NCBI GenBank assembly: GCA_014904985.1
Contig: MU128923.1
Location: 1 to 64,000, forward strand
DNA: 64,000 bases
Reading direction: 5' to 3'
Origin: Hydnum rufescens UP504
Lineage: Eukaryota > Basidiomycota > Agaricomycetes > Cantharellales > Hydnaceae
Numbering within the stretch: position 1 is the stretch's first letter; every line of letters begins with the position of its first letter. The translations under genes were made by a program, and so were the position numbers. The notes under the pieces were generated by a model. That model saw only the letters and a program-made list of their open reading frames with translations, was not told where the DNA came from and made no database searches. Below, one piece after another: positions 1-12,119 of this stretch.

Positions 1-242
1 TGTTCTCGACGTTCCAGCTGCATCCTGAGTTTGTCCCTTGGTGAGTATATTTAGTATATTTAGTTGTTTCTTGCGATTAATTGTCTTGTCTCTTATGCCT
101 GACGCGTACAGATTACGACGAGCGTTTGTGAGGTCATGCAGCGTGACCTCCGCCGTATACCCACTGGTTCGATTAGAATATTCGTCATAAACTACACATA
201 CCTCCGCGAACACTCGATCTTCTCGCACTTGGGGCCTACAGA

Positions 243-3200
243 ATGAACAACACGACAAAACGTTTACTTCACCAGGGGGCGGCTCGTGTTCCCACTCCTC
301 CTCTCACCACTTCCTCAGCACCTTCCTCATTGTCCCCAAGCAGTTCTCCTCTTAACCCCTCAATTCGAACAAAAAGACGCAATCGCTCCAAATTCCCAAC
401 TGCCGAAGTTGTCAGTGTGGGTCCGAGTGGCGTGATAATGACTGAGTCGAGCCGGATTGGAGGATATCCTTCTGGTCCCATCGTTCGGTCGACCTTCGTT
501 GAATCACGCCCATTGGATATCGACTTCGAGCCCGAGCTTGCGCCTGAGGTTCATATACATCTCGACCAGGATAAACGTTCTCGTCATGCCCTGACGGAAG
601 CATGCCCAAGCCCGGCACTGGGGAGATGAGGTGCTACCGTCTTTGATTCGACCCTATATGAGCTTTCAATGGGGGGCGAGACGCGGGGGGACAAGGTGGA
701 CCCAGCACCATCGCTATGCACCTGCAATGAAAAGCATCGTGTACTGAGGGTTGTGTGTGTCCACATGGAGTACCTGGAGCGTGTTCAACTCGTCATCTGC
801 AAACGCAATCCTGCCGCAGCCCAGCTCGTACGTCGAGGATTGTTCCCCTGCGCACCTTTGTCTCCGACATTGGCTGTCAACATGGACGTCCTAGAGTTTG
901 CATCGGAACTCTTTGTTCGCATGGGTCCCAATGAGCGGGCATGGGCGGCCACCATGACGAAGTATCTCAAGGCTCGTGGCCATGAATTCGCCACTGCGGA
1001 CTCACTTCGTCGGCGATTTGCTAATGCTTGTCGCACTATCAAGTCCTTGTCCGTCTTGTCAATGCGGAGATGGCGAAAATCATAGATTCCTTTCGTGACC
1101 CCTCGCTGGTGCCCTCAGTGTCATCAACTTCCTTGACATCACTGCCCTCTGGGGCCCAACATCCCTTGGGTCCTCAGGGCCTTCAGTGCCCTCAATTTCT
1201 TCTCTACCTTCTTGCCAGCCCGACATTCACAGGACCCCCGATGTACCCAGGCCACTTGCCTAGATGAATGACCGCCAATACTTTTCGAAACTACACTAAC
1301 GCGGGCCACAATTTTTCTGCGCGGGCATGCTGCAAGATGCGGCCAGCATTATTGCAAATTCCCCGGCTTGTTCCCTTTGCTTTTGGCGGAAGTCACACCA
1401 GCGGACTAGTGTAGGCAACAATTAGATGTATTGAGCCAACTTCCCAAATCAAACGCAATGTGCACAAAATCGGGGAGGCGCTTCGAAGGCGAAACCGGAG
1501 CCAGGCCCTGAGCATCTTTTCGCCAAGAAAAGCGCGTGACCTATTCCCCAAGTAGAAAGCCTCGATATTGCATGGAAAGCCCTGTGTTAATGAGCTCCGA
1601 CAACAACAAACCGGTGTGCAACTCGGGGTGAAAGAAGCGACTGAGTGACGGAGGATGATTCGAGCTGGCTCCCAGGTGAAGATGATGCAGTGGCAACCTG
1701 GGATGAAAATGTTCCGAACCGGTTTTCTCGATACTGTGGACTCTTTCATTGCATGGAGCGTCGCATTAGCTTTACCCAGCCGCGTTGATGTACCGCGTCA
1801 TGCGCCTTACTGGTGTCGCCCATGACATGCCCTTTACGTTTGCCACATTGCGCACAGCTGGCGGAAGAAATTTATTGCATTTTCTGCCTCGCTCGCCGGC
1901 TTCTTTCAAGTAGTTGCCGCATGGTGGAACTTTTGTGGATATTGTATGACATTGCCCCGTGTCAAATCCATCGAAGTCTCCTAAATGGAAACTGATGGCC
2001 TTGAATGGCATAGTCGCATCTTTTTGCGTGGCTTCGTCTTCCATGCGCTCATGGCCACCAATTAGTTGCCGGCTGATGGGTATCAATCTCGGACAGTCGC
2101 GAGATCTGGCGCGCTCTTTCTGATGGCTGAGGCCTTGCGAGTTTTGATAACTCCGAGACTGTATTCCCTCCTAAGGGGTACGGGCTATCACGACGACTTT
2201 TATTCATGACCTTCCAGTGCGAAGCGCCATGTGCAACTGAAGCAGCAGGGGCCTGGGAAATGCAGCTGCATGATCGCCACTTTATCTGCTCACAAGCAGA
2301 AAAAACCACCAACTGGTGGCCAGCTTTCCGTAACCTCCTGATTCTTCATCAAACAGAGCTTTCAAAGCAAACCGAGCACTGCCAGTCGCAAAACCAAAGG
2401 CTCGTGCAAATTGAGACATTTCTTGTCCTGCACACAGACTGCGCAATCCCTGCGGATATCTCAAGGCACACATGCGCTGGTTTGTGTTTCGGGGGACCAA
2501 CTGATGCACGCAATCTGCGTGCTGTGCTGTAGTGGTAGCACTCCGGCTCGTTTTGTCCTGCCCAATGTGCCTTATGGCCACGCGGCAAGATGAGGGCTAT
2601 GCCGGTCAAGTATAAAGCGCCATCGAGAAGTTAACCAATCAGAAAAAAGGATGAGGACTGCATTTTCTCTCTGATCGGCATTGTCCCCATAAAAGAGTTG
2701 GATCGCCTTCAAGAAAACTGGATGCGTTATAATTGTGCCTCCTACCAGCTCAAAATTTTATTACGGTTGTTCGGAGCACTTTTTGATAACTGCCGGACCG
2801 CGCGAAAGTTTGAACTGCGGGATTGGATTGGTGCAGATACTGGCCGCACGGGCTGAACCACCGAAGGAAGGAGCATGTTGAAAAGGCAATGGAAGGCCGG
2901 GTTTGGTCTCTGCGATGTACAAGGCGGCCTTCAAGCGATATGAGAGATTCGAAGCGGGAGATTGATGAGCTTCGGGGGGAAGGGGATGTTTGCAGCTGGA
3001 TGTATATTCCCCCAGAGATAATCCTCGTCTGCACAAGCAGATTGTAATGAAAGATATCTGGCAAGTATCTCTCATGTGACTGCAATCTTCCTGATGGGAA
3101 ACCTGCGTTTGTTCTGTGATATGTGTGGTGTACGGGATGGTGATACGAGCGGCCCCAAGAGATCTAATATGGAGTATTATATATTAATATAAATAATGCT

Positions 3201-3767
3201 ACACTGGAGCGTTGGAAGGCTGAATTCTCGCTTAACTCAGACCTGCCTGCAGCAATACGATGGATTTAGCGCAGCCCAATGTTCTGGCCACATGGCATGC
3301 ATAATACTCATTTCTTTTGTGGTATGTCAATCTAGGATTTGGGCTGTCTCTCTTGCACATGATAGGGGGGATTTGAGGCAAGACCATTAGCCCTCATTCT
3401 GCCTAGATGCAGACGGTCGCGCTCCTCTTCCCGCATTTACTCGCGCGCTCTCGCTCTCTCGCTCGGTAGAGGCCTTGGCACAGGCATTTCTGTTTTTTAT
3501 TGCCTTGTTGAGTGCAATGGCCAGCACTTGGCTGGATGAATCTTCCTGAGCAGCCTCCTCCCCTTTGTTATGGTAGGATTCAGATACTGTGTGGGCCTGT
3601 GTCCTGTGGCAAACTCACTGACAGGTGAGGCTGTGGATGGGGTCTCAGATGCTGGAAGCTCGGATGATGATGAAAATGGGGAATTAGAAGATGCACCTGT
3701 GCCGCAAGACATTGCATTCTTAGCTGCTCTTGATGCTCTTGAGGAGTTAGTTGGGGATGATGCATGA
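243..3767 (+). pseudogene. KDZ transposase, degenerate
   Basis: KDZ transposases are cut-and-paste enzymes widespread in Agaricomycetes. The N-terminal part (ATG at 243) and the cysteine/histidine block with CTCNEKH, CVHMEYLE and NERAWAA (669-1030) are well kept. A one-base deletion near 1031 shifts the frame: after it the +1 frame reads HYQVLVRLVNAEMAK, matching copy 3. Further on only islands survive: GEDDAVATWDENVPN (about 1690-1735), LYDIAPCQIHRSLLNGN (about 1940-1995), KEHVEKAMEG (about 2865-2900), MYIPPEI (about 3000) and the acidic tail SSDDDENGELED (about 3655-3700). Parts of 1270-3570 cannot be aligned by eye. The order of islands equals that of copy 3, so this is one decayed gene. 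It cannot make a working protein. Confidence 0.8.
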
Positions 3768-3920
3768 ATTGTTCTATTTGAATGTAATATCTTGTATTTT
3801 GTAAACTATGGTTGGTTTAACTTGGAAAAAAAATAGAGATCTGAGTTCCGTGTGTCCTACTGTGGATTTGGGACAAGTTCACACATTTGGGCCCCATTGG
3901 TGCAGGCAGTTTGAATGTAT

Positions 3921-4012
3921 CCACTTGGGTCCCATTTGGGCCCCACTTGGGCCCCACTTGGGCCCCACTTGGGCCCCACTTGGGCCCCATTTGGGCCCCA
4001 TTTTGGGCCCCA
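3921..4012 (+). repeat. 11 bp GC-rich tandem repeat near KDZ 3' end
   Basis: Roughly eight copies of an 11 bp unit close to ACTTGGGCCCC stand in tandem, with T-rich variants at the edges. Similar GGGCCCC-rich stretches occur at the same relative place next to the termini at about 48520-48590 and 58655-58740, so this is a subterminal feature of the transposon family. Confidence 0.85.
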
Positions 4013-4069
4013 TTGCATTGATACTGCTCTTTAACTTTGGATTTGGGCCCTAGTGGGGCCCCAGTATTG

Positions 4070-4145
4070 TAGGACCTACTTAGGTACCAATTCATGGCAC
4101 AGATTTGGTACCTAACATAGGTAGTCAATGTGGTTGACCAGCCTG
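4070..4145. other. KDZ 3' terminal region
   Basis: Read on the minus strand this starts CAGGCTGGTCAACCA, followed by imperfect repeats of TAGGTACC/TACCTA. The segment at 58524-58590 has the same order (CAGGCTGGTCAACCA, CCTACCTATGATAGGTA, GATACCTAGTTAGG). Two copies with the same boundary define a terminus. Confidence 0.7.
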
Positions 4146-4163
4146 TTTCCACCTTACATTGCC

Positions 4164-6723
4164 TAGGTTTGCAAACACCCAGATGCATTGAGCTTCTCAT
4201 CTGCAAAAGGCCTTCATGAGAAAGTCCAGGGCATGCCAGGGGGCCCACCATGGATGTCAGCTGAGATTGTTCTCAAGGATGCACCAAATGAACCTCAAAC
4301 ACTCTTTTATCATGACCCTGCCAAGTGCGCCAACCTCCTATTCCAGAATCTGATGTTCAAGGACTGTATGGATTTTGCTCCAAAGTGGGTATATAAAGCT
4401 GATGGAACAACCAGACTATACCATGAGATGGCATCAGCTGATGGCTGGCATGAAGAGCAGGTACATTATAACTTGCAAAGTTGCTTCTATTTTCTCAACT
4501 TCACTCTGGATTGATAGGCAAAGCTTCCTAAAGGAGCCACTCTACAAGCAGTCATAATCACATCAGACAAGACTCACCTTATGAATTATTCTGGTGATAA
4601 ATCAATGCATGCTGTCTACATCTCACTGGGCAACATCCACAGTGACATTCAGCAAAAGCCTACATTCGGCGCATGGATGCTACTTGCCAAATTACCAGTA
4701 TCAAAATTCGCTAACACAGCATTTGACACATCTGGGACAAAATCAGAAGCATTGCATATGCCAGGAATCCTCAAGCAGTAATTGTTCCACGAGTCTCTGA
4801 AAATCATTCTCAAACCATTGTCTGTTCACCATCACAAGCTTTGTAAAACTGTGGGTCCTGATGGATATGTGCAACACACATTCCCCATACTTATGGGGTG
4901 GATTGCCGATCTCAAGGAACAATTGGTTATTGCCAGAGTGACACAGTATGCATGTCCAGTAACTTTGGCAACTTATGAGGACCTGCAGAACCACTTGTGT
5001 TGCAAGCCATGCACTGGCAAATCCACACTTGACACCCTTGCATCAGTGCACAAAAAGTACCCAGCAGCAACTACATGGGAGTTTGTGTGCAAAGTGAAGA
5101 AGGTGGACAAGGGCTTATCTGGCTGCATCAAGCATCCATTTTGGGAAGGTATGGGTGTGGATCCTTGCCACTTCATTTGTCAGGATGTACTGCATGGGTG
5201 TCACAAATTTTTCTGGGACCACCCAGCAAAATGGCTTGCACACACGGTCGGTCCCAAGGAACTTGATAATCACTATGTTGCCCAACCTAAAGCTGGTTTC
5301 TGCCACTTCAGTCATGGGATATCTAAGATTTCACAGGTGTCAGGGTGAGAACATTGAGACTTTCAAAAATCAATCTTGGCAGTGATTGTGGGTGCAGAGG
5401 GTACCACTGATCCATGAGTTGTTTGCACAATCCAAGCGCTGCTTCATTACATATACATGGCCCAATTTCCACTCCAGTCTGAGCTCACATTACACAAAAT
5501 GGCAGCTTTACTTGACACCATTCATCAGAACAAGCAAGTTTTTATCAAAAATGGTTCCTGCAGTGATATGGATCACCTTAGAATCCCCAAGCTCTATTCA
5601 CTTCCATGCTCCATTGAAAATGCACATTTCAATGGTGTCTCAACCAATTTCACAACCAAAACTGCTGAGTATCTCCACATTTCTATGTGCAAGGACTTGT
5701 ACAATGCAACCAATCATCATCAGTATGATATACAGATGCTCCATCTTCTCGACATGCACAAGAAGATACACTTCCACAGTGCCTATGTGTCATGGGCTTG
5801 CCAGAGGCCTGACCATGACGATTCCAGCGAATCTGATGAACACAACAATTCAGATGAAAGTCATGACACTCCTCACCACTCAAAGATCACCACATCAGCA
5901 GTATCATGTACCACAGTTGGAACTCTGGAAATGCGACAGCTTGGTCACATTAAGATTGTGCAATGAGCCCCATGTCTCCAAGTTGCAATACAATCCATTC
6001 CTGGGGAATATGGTGTCCCTGATTTCATATCTGCCATTTGTTGTTTTACAGAGCTCAGAGAAAGTGGCACCTCCACAAGTCACACATGCTGATGGGATTA
6101 CCCAATTGAAGCAGTGCCCTCTTTATTTTCTGTTCTCGACATCTGGACATCATTTCGTATTGCCATACCTGGAATCAATGAGTTCTACCCAATGGAAATC
6201 AAAACTATTCAGTGCAGGCCCCAAGGAAGGACTGCTGCCCTATTTGATCCCATTCTGGTCACAGTCTGTCCCATGGAGGTTGGCCTTTCCAGTATGTACC
6301 TTAACTCATGTAGACTTCAATTTCACTGACAGCCTTGAAATGAATAGGGTATCATGTTGCTGAGTTACGCTTAGTCTTCTGAACTTGCAGAGATCCACAC
6401 AACCCATGCGCTGAATGGCCATTTTACACATATGTACTCTGGTATACCGAAATCCCCCAACACCAGTGCACGATGTCAAATTGTACCAGATTGACAAGGT
6501 CATTTCTCATTCGGGAGTATGTCAGAGTGGGGTCATTCTTTTAGAGCAGATCACTCAGCCTTGCCCTCTCACACCAGCCATTTTGGGACCATGTCCCCCT
6601 GGAATTACAAGTGAGACTTGTTACGATACATTCAATTCCTTCTATATCAATTCATTTGCCTCATGGCAACTATCATCATTTGCAGTAGTTTTTGACCACA
6701 CAATGTATATTGATCAAAGCTAA
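4164..6723 (+). pseudogene. Plavaka-like transposase, N-terminus missing
   Basis: The order of conserved blocks fits Plavaka-type (CACTA-related) transposases of basidiomycetes: SFSSAKGLHEKV (4191), an RLYHEMASADGW block (about 4420-4450), SDKTHLMNYSGDKS then YISLGNI (about 4560-4640), LDTLASVHKKYP (about 5030), VDPCHFICQDVLHGCHKFF with a following DH (about 5155-5220), FHQNKQ/IPKLYSLP/TTKTAEYLHISM (5540-5700), and a C-terminal block YINSFASWQ (about 6648). The frame changes several times and stops interrupt it, so it is dead. About 200 N-terminal residues expected of the family are absent at the junction with the KDZ terminus at 4145. Family assignment is from recalled motif order. Confidence 0.7.
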
Positions 6724-6896
6724 ATTGACCCACCTGAGTAACCTGAGCATTGAAATTACTGCCAAGCCCCCAGGGTCATGCTATGTGGGACTGAGAATTG
6801 GGTTTCTGATGTTTCACAGGTCATGGCACTCATATACCTCTAAAATCCAGCCTCATTCTTATGACCCACAAAACCAGCCAGTGAGTTTGCTGATGT

Positions 6897-7320
6897 GGGG
6901 GCTAGGTGTTGTTTCTCAGGCTGTGTGTGGGTGCATTCTGTGCACCCAAATCACAGCTTTTCAACACACCCACTTTTAGGGGTTTCTGAGAACTTCTGGC
7001 CTCACTATTCCTCATCTTCCCTCATCTCCCACTCAACATCACTTGGGGGAGTCAAATCATGCCTGATTTTGATGTTCTTAGGCTCAATCAATTTGTCCCA
7101 TTCTTCCAAATCTGCCAAGCATATTTACACCATGAACCAACCACTTTCCATTGCACTATCCTCAATCTTCCCTTTTGGGTTCATGTGCCCCCCCTGGGGC
7201 TAGGTGTTGTTGCTCAGGCTGTGTGTGGGTGCATTCTGTGTGCCTAAATCACAGCTTTTCAAGACACCCACTTTCAGGGTTTTCTGATAACTTCTGGCTG
7301 TGCTGTTCCTCATCTTCCAC
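6897..7320. repeat. Two direct repeats, about 298 bp apart
   Basis: A segment of about 125-140 bp beginning GGGGCTAGGTGTTGTT and containing TGTGTGTGGGTGCATTCTGTG is present at 6897-7035 and again at 7195-7320. The copies differ mainly by substitutions. Sequence between them is not obviously repeated. No coding sequence was recognised from 6724 to 7560. Confidence 0.85.
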
Positions 7321-7559
7321 TCCCCTTCCCTCAACACCACCAGGGATGCTCAAATATTTGCTGTTTCAAGCATTATTAGGCTTGTTTGATTCCTCTTACC
7401 ACCCAAACCTGTGCCCTTTTTTTCCTGTGCTTCAAATTCTTCTATCATTCCTTCCCTATGTACTAGTATATTCATGGTGAATCTATCATGCATGCCCCCC
7501 ATTGTACTATACCTAGTCCACCCACCTGTATTTTGATGTGGTACTCAATGCACTATGTG

Positions 7560-7823
7560 ACCTCTTTGATATGATTGAGCCAAGCTACTGAGCTGTCAGC
7601 CTTAGTTGCACATATGGGGTTGTACTGAATATTTGAGAAGTCCTTCATCTTCAGGCTGTTGACAATAGTTAATGTCAAATTTGATGTCAAATGCATCAAT
7701 CCAAGGTCAAAATTCACTTTTTGATCATCATTTGACATCAACCCCAATTTAACCCTCTCAGGCCAAGACAAATCATCAAAATGGTACTCCTTTTGAGCTA
7801 AGGCTATATGGCTGACCAGCCTG
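7560..7823. mobile_element. KDZ-type terminal fragment
   Basis: The right edge reads TGGCTGACCAGCCTG (7809-7823), the same terminus as in the KDZ copies. The reverse complement continues with CTCAAAAGG and CATTTTGATG, shared with the terminal region at 46880-46930, and with several TTTGACATCAA-like motifs. No transposase remains. It marks the point where the Gypsy D sequence to its right is cut off. Confidence 0.55.
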
Positions 7824-9411
7824 GTTATGCACTGGGTCATAGAGCAAGGGCACCCCAAGCAGGCCAAATCTCCAGGCCCTTTCCACTGGATGCACCTGGC
7901 CCACCTGAAGCAGATCAAGAAGTTCTTGAATGAGAGCTACTATGAGGCTATACTAAAATGGCTCCAATTGTCCCCCAATATTGCCCTTCACACTGCTTTC
8001 CACAAACTATGGGAAGCCATGGGCAAGGCCACCATCCCCAATGCAAACCTCCCTGCCTCCAGGCAGTTCCCTTTCATCCCCTCTATCCTCCATGGCAACT
8101 TTTCAGTCCTGGAAATTCTCAGCACAGAAATTTGGCCTCCTCTGGGTTAGGCCAGTGCTGCTCAGTCCCTTGGCTTGTGCAGACTCCCTAGTGCAGCGGA
8201 TCTCCAAACCCACCACATGCATATTTGAAGATCCTGATGAACTTACTGAATTTGACCAGCCTTCCTCCAGCACTCACCCTCAATCAGCCTCACCAGAGGA
8301 AAGGTGAGTCTGCCACAAGTCTATTCACCCTGCCAGTGCAGAAGATGATAGGGAACTCTCCCCATACAATGAGGATCTGACCCTGTACATCAAGACAGAG
8401 TGACCAGAAGCTCCAACTACCCCTCCAAGCCCTGTTGTGGACCCCCTCACCCCCACTGAGGTTCGCAATGCCCTACTGACCAGCAGTATGCCTGCTCAGG
8501 GTGAGGCTTCTCCCACTGACTCCCTGTCTATAACCTGGGGAGTTTCTTCACACCAATTGCTACATTACTACCCTGTTCCATTGGCCCCATTTGTATTCTT
8601 CAATTCTCTCAAAGACTTAGAGCAAGAACTCTATGTTCACTACCAGGGAGTCATCAGGTCCTGGTACCTCAACAACAAAAAACTCATCCTTCTGTTCAAT
8701 GACAAAGCACAAGCATGTCAAGTCACTATCAACCAGATACAAGCTGCAAAGGACTACCCCACAGAGCCTTTGACCAAAGCCATCCCCTTTGTAGATGATG
8801 AATGTTATCACTCTTGGTCCCCCAATGCAGTGTATGCTGCCAAGTTGGCTGTTACCTCTCATTGAGAAGCTCACAAGTCTATCTGGCCAGCTTTACCCCC
8901 TAGTGCAATTCCTGCAAATAGGGGCCACAGTGCTATTATATCTGCTCTAAAGCATTTCATCAACCCAGCCTGGAATGAGAAGTCAGAGAGCACTTCCTCC
9001 CCAAAGAGGCATTACTTGATGTCTTGCTACTATGCCTCCCCCTCCTCCTAGTCAAAGAGAGACTCGATTGGCTCACATGTGCCAGCATATCAGCCACTAA
9101 CCCTCTCAGGGAGGCTTCTGAATTCTTCAGGTCTACTCTAAGCCATCACTTATCATACAATGAGCCCACCTCCCTTTGAGTTCCACTGCCTATAGCTGGT
9201 CCTGCTCGTGACCTGCTCATCTGGGTAGTGGGGAGACTTCCCCAGCTAGACTGCACTTCCCTACTTGCCTGTGGAACCTATGATACAGAGCTTTTTATAT
9301 AGTCCAACACCAGAGAAGAATATGAGATTGTCTTGGATGACCTAAATTTGGAAGATATGGGGGTTGTCTTTTAGCATTTAGAGCCTCACAAATGCTCAGA
9401 CTGGGGGGCAT
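7824..9411 (+). pseudogene. Gypsy D: ORF downstream of integrase, remnant
   Basis: Open stretches at 7827-8150 and 8437-8865 and shorter ones up to 9400 are not a known enzyme, but they correspond to the region between chromodomain and 3' LTR of Gypsy B. APFVFFNSLKDLEQELY (about 8598-8635) matches APFLYFQAEDELECKLF of Gypsy B (about 36895-36945), and the terminal TYDTELF...EEYEIVLDDL (9268-9345) matches TYDTEYF...VYKIILDEI. The region ends at a purine tract (CTGGGGGGCAT, 9401-9411) just before the LTR. Several stops make it a remnant. Its 5' part, including reverse transcriptase and integrase, is missing. Confidence 0.6.
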
Positions 9412-10043
9412 TGTAATTGAATACACATATATATATATTCATCTACATAGTCTGTAGTACTTAGGCTCAGCACACCTAAGCCTTATGTAATTAGTTCTTG
9501 CATTTGTAAGCTGTGGCATTCACCATGGAGAATGCATCTTCTCTTCCATGTTCTACTCACTCTTAGCTAAGATCTCTGTCTCACCATTCACATGAACAAT
9601 ATGACTTAGCTGCATCTTCTTGTGCTCTTACTGCCATCTCTAACTTCTCTTGGGCCATACCATAGATGACCAAGAGGTAAGCCAATGCAGTAGTGTCTAT
9701 TCATTGGCTTGGTACATGACTCATTGCAACTACTAATCCTTAAACATCACCTCCTCCACCTTCCTCCCCTCCCCTTCCTTTTCTGTCTCCAAACATGGGA
9801 AGGCTAGTGCCCAGTGTGCCTACAAGGACAGTACAAGAGGCCAGTGCTGATCGTACTGCTTTTGCTCTTGCTCCCATAGGTCCCGCCATGCTCTTGTACT
9901 CCAGACAACTCTCTCCCTCTTCTCTTGCCCTCTACGTGGTAGGCTAGCATCAATTGTGTAGAGTCAACTGCCCTCCTTTAGGTTTCATCTCATATACCTC
10001 TTGACCTCAACTCTCACACCCTACTTTCAGTGCACCTGTTACA
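9412..10043 (+). repeat. LTR of Gypsy D (632 bp)
   Basis: The LTR starts TGTAATTGAATAC right after the purine tract and ends CTGTTACA, giving a TG...CA element with 5 bp inverted ends (TGTAA/TTACA). Bases 10044 onward are Copia LTR, so this Gypsy element inserted into the Copia LTR. The start is well placed; the end is inferred from where the Copia LTR resumes. Confidence 0.65.
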
Positions 10044-10271
10044 GATGGAACTACAGTGGGTTCTGGTAAGGTACTATACTATTGAAGAGAGAATGGAAAA
10101 GAGCTAACCTCAGTCTCTGATAAAAGAACTGAGGGAGCATGGACTGTACTAATATATAAGTAGTCAGCAATGCTGGGTATCAAAAAGAGTAGGCAGAAAC
10201 AATAAAGGAATGGGTGATCAACACTGACAAAGTTATCAGGTCATTATACTGTATCTGGCTGCCCTCCAACA
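10044..10271 (-). repeat. Copia 3' LTR, truncated
   Basis: This is nearly identical to 38495-38732 (for example AACTACAGTGGGTTCTGG and the shared edge GCCCTCCAACA). On the minus strand it begins TGTTGGAGGGCAGC. The last 30 or so bases of the LTR are missing because the Gypsy D LTR sits there. Confidence 0.85.
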
Positions 10272-10901
10272 CACCCACTCAGCTGGATGCAGGGGCAGAG
10301 ATTCCCATGGCCACATGAAACTTCTCAAGTTTGACTAAGGGAAGTCCCTTTGTGAGGACATCTGCAATCTGATTGTCCATCAGGACATATGCAAGATTGA
10401 TTATGTTATCCACATGTTTCTCTAGGATGAAGTGGTGATGGACTTCAATATGTTTGGATCTGGCATGGAAGGTAGGGTTTCAGGCAATAGCGATTGCTGA
10501 TTGGTTGTCAATCCATAAGACAGTAGGTGTGGATATATTGTAACCTATGCCAGTGAGTAGTTGATGCAGCCACATGGCCTCATGTGTACTTTGTCTAGCT
10601 GCCATGTACTCTCCTTCAGTGCTGGAGAGTGCCACTGTGGGTTGCTTCTTTGAGGCCCAACTGATAGCAGAGCTGTAAAGTAGGAAGACATATCCAGTGA
10701 CAGACTTGTGGTCTATGGGATCAGAGGCCCAGTCTGAGTCTACATACCTGATAAGCTCCTTTTCCTTGGTACTTCCACTGAATACCAGCTGGTTGTCCTT
10801 TGTGGCCAGCAGGTAGTTGTAAACTCATTTAAGAGTCAGGAGGTGTGAAGATCCAGGAGTCAATGAGTGTTGACTTAGGGTGCACAGTGCAAAGGCAATA
10901 T
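10272..10901 (-). pseudogene. Copia RNase H fragment
   Basis: On the minus strand the region reads THPDIAFAL (with the part beyond the LTR E insertion), CTLSQHSLTPGS, VDSDWASDP, VALSSTEGEYMA, LWIDNQSAIAI, SKHIEVHHHFILEKHV and IADVLTKGLP. These are the standard RNase H blocks at the C-terminus of Copia pol: SDWA, STEAEY-like, DNQ and a K-HI--HHFI block. A purine stretch (GAGTGGGTG) then leads into the 3' LTR at 10271. At least one stop interrupts it (LTLK*VYNYL near 10830). Confidence 0.85.
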
Positions 10902-10905
10902 CTGG

Positions 10906-12119
10906 TGTAAGCAGGATGGTTGGTAACCAATCCAACTACTGTCCACATCATTGAGGAGAGGAAAAATGAAGGGAGCCACAGGGGCAATTCAAATATTCAG
11001 GTCCAGGGAAATGAAGGTCTTTTGGGATAATAGAAAATCCCAATGAACAGTGATTGCTCAAGGGAATAGATCAGTGTCACAAAATAAGATGTCAAGGCCA
11101 CACCCTGAAGTTGTCCTCTTGACTATTCAGTCTTAATGCAGCTGTACATAGTCTTGACAAGTGGGAAACCTCCTCCAGACAGTGGCAATACTTCAGTGCC
11201 TCAGGCTGTGATAGGGGGAAAAACCAAATATTTACATGCTCCCTCCCCTTTATATACATTCCAGACCACAATTAAAAATTCTGGAAGAAAAGCAGAAATA
11301 AGGGAAGCATAATGAAAAAGAAATGAAGCTAAAAGCTTCAAAACTGGTGGAGATATTCAAGAATCAAGTGAAAAAGAGGAAAAAACACTTTACAAGGCAT
11401 TACTCCCTTGAAACTGGATAGATTCCCTTAAGGAATGGTGGAATAGGTTTCCCTGAGTTCCCTTTGCATCGGAATTAAGAGGGCTGGAACCAATTTGTCA
11501 TTTGGGTTGGTGGAGCAAGGGGGCAGTCATGGGGAGGGAGTTGTCTTGTGAAAAATGGAGTTCTTATCTAATAGTTTTGGGCTTGGTACCTTTCTATGTG
11601 AATTTTTAACAGCTTTTAGGGCATAGTATTTATGAACTAATCAGATAAGAACTGGCTTTGAAAATTGAGAAATACTCCTTCAGAGTATGAATAATGGAAA
11701 GATAATGGTACAGGGACTGCAATTTTAATTCGTTCGTTGTGTGTTCGATACCATTCGATAGTCATGATTCATATCTTTCTGGGAACAGTCGTTCTGAGTT
11801 GATCTGATTAAAACTGATGGAGAAATTTGAGAAATACTCCTTTAGAGTGACATAATCCCTTTTTGAATCATGTGACAGGTCCGTGGGTCCAGAATGAAGG
11901 CCAGGCACAGTCTGTATCATTACATAATCACAATTCTTTGCCCTTAAGGCAAAGGAACAATGTGGAATGATGGGTTTCAGACATATAGAATTTGGACTGT
12001 TTCTCCAATAAATGAACAGTTTGAAAATTGAGGATGGAATGGACATTCAGTCCATTTGTTTGTTTGGAAAATTAACCTCAGATGAGGATTCTATGGTGTA
12101 GGGATTTATCCCTCCAACA
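10906..12119 (-). repeat. Solo LTR, family E (1214 bp)
   Basis: The interval runs TGTAAGCAGG...CCCTCCAACA on the plus strand (TG...CA) and is flanked by CTGG at 10902-10905 and 12120-12123. Removing it with one CTGG restores the Copia reading VRTHPDIA, so the borders are firm. On the minus strand it contains a TATA-like TATATAAAGG near 11260-11270, which fits an LTR promoter. It has no coding capacity. Degenerate copies of a roughly 150 bp repeat (AACTGATGGAGAAATTTG-like) lie at 11560-11870. Confidence 0.75.

Larger units (their letters stand above)
1..4145 (+). mobile_element. KDZ DNA transposon, copy 1 (left end not seen)
   Basis: The interval holds a broken KDZ (Kyakuja-Dileera-Zisupton) transposase reading rightward, followed by a 3' region that ends in TGGTTGACCAGCCTG at 4131-4145. 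The reverse complement of that end, CAGGCTGGTCAACCA, is repeated at the matching 3' end of KDZ copy 3 (58524), which supports it as the terminus. The left terminus was not found, so the element may begin before the window. Bases 1-242 hold no gene I can see and are probably the element's 5' leader. The first 3.5 kb is rich in CpG, unlike most of the window. The element abuts a Plavaka remnant lacking its N-terminus, so it may have inserted into that element. Confidence 0.7.
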
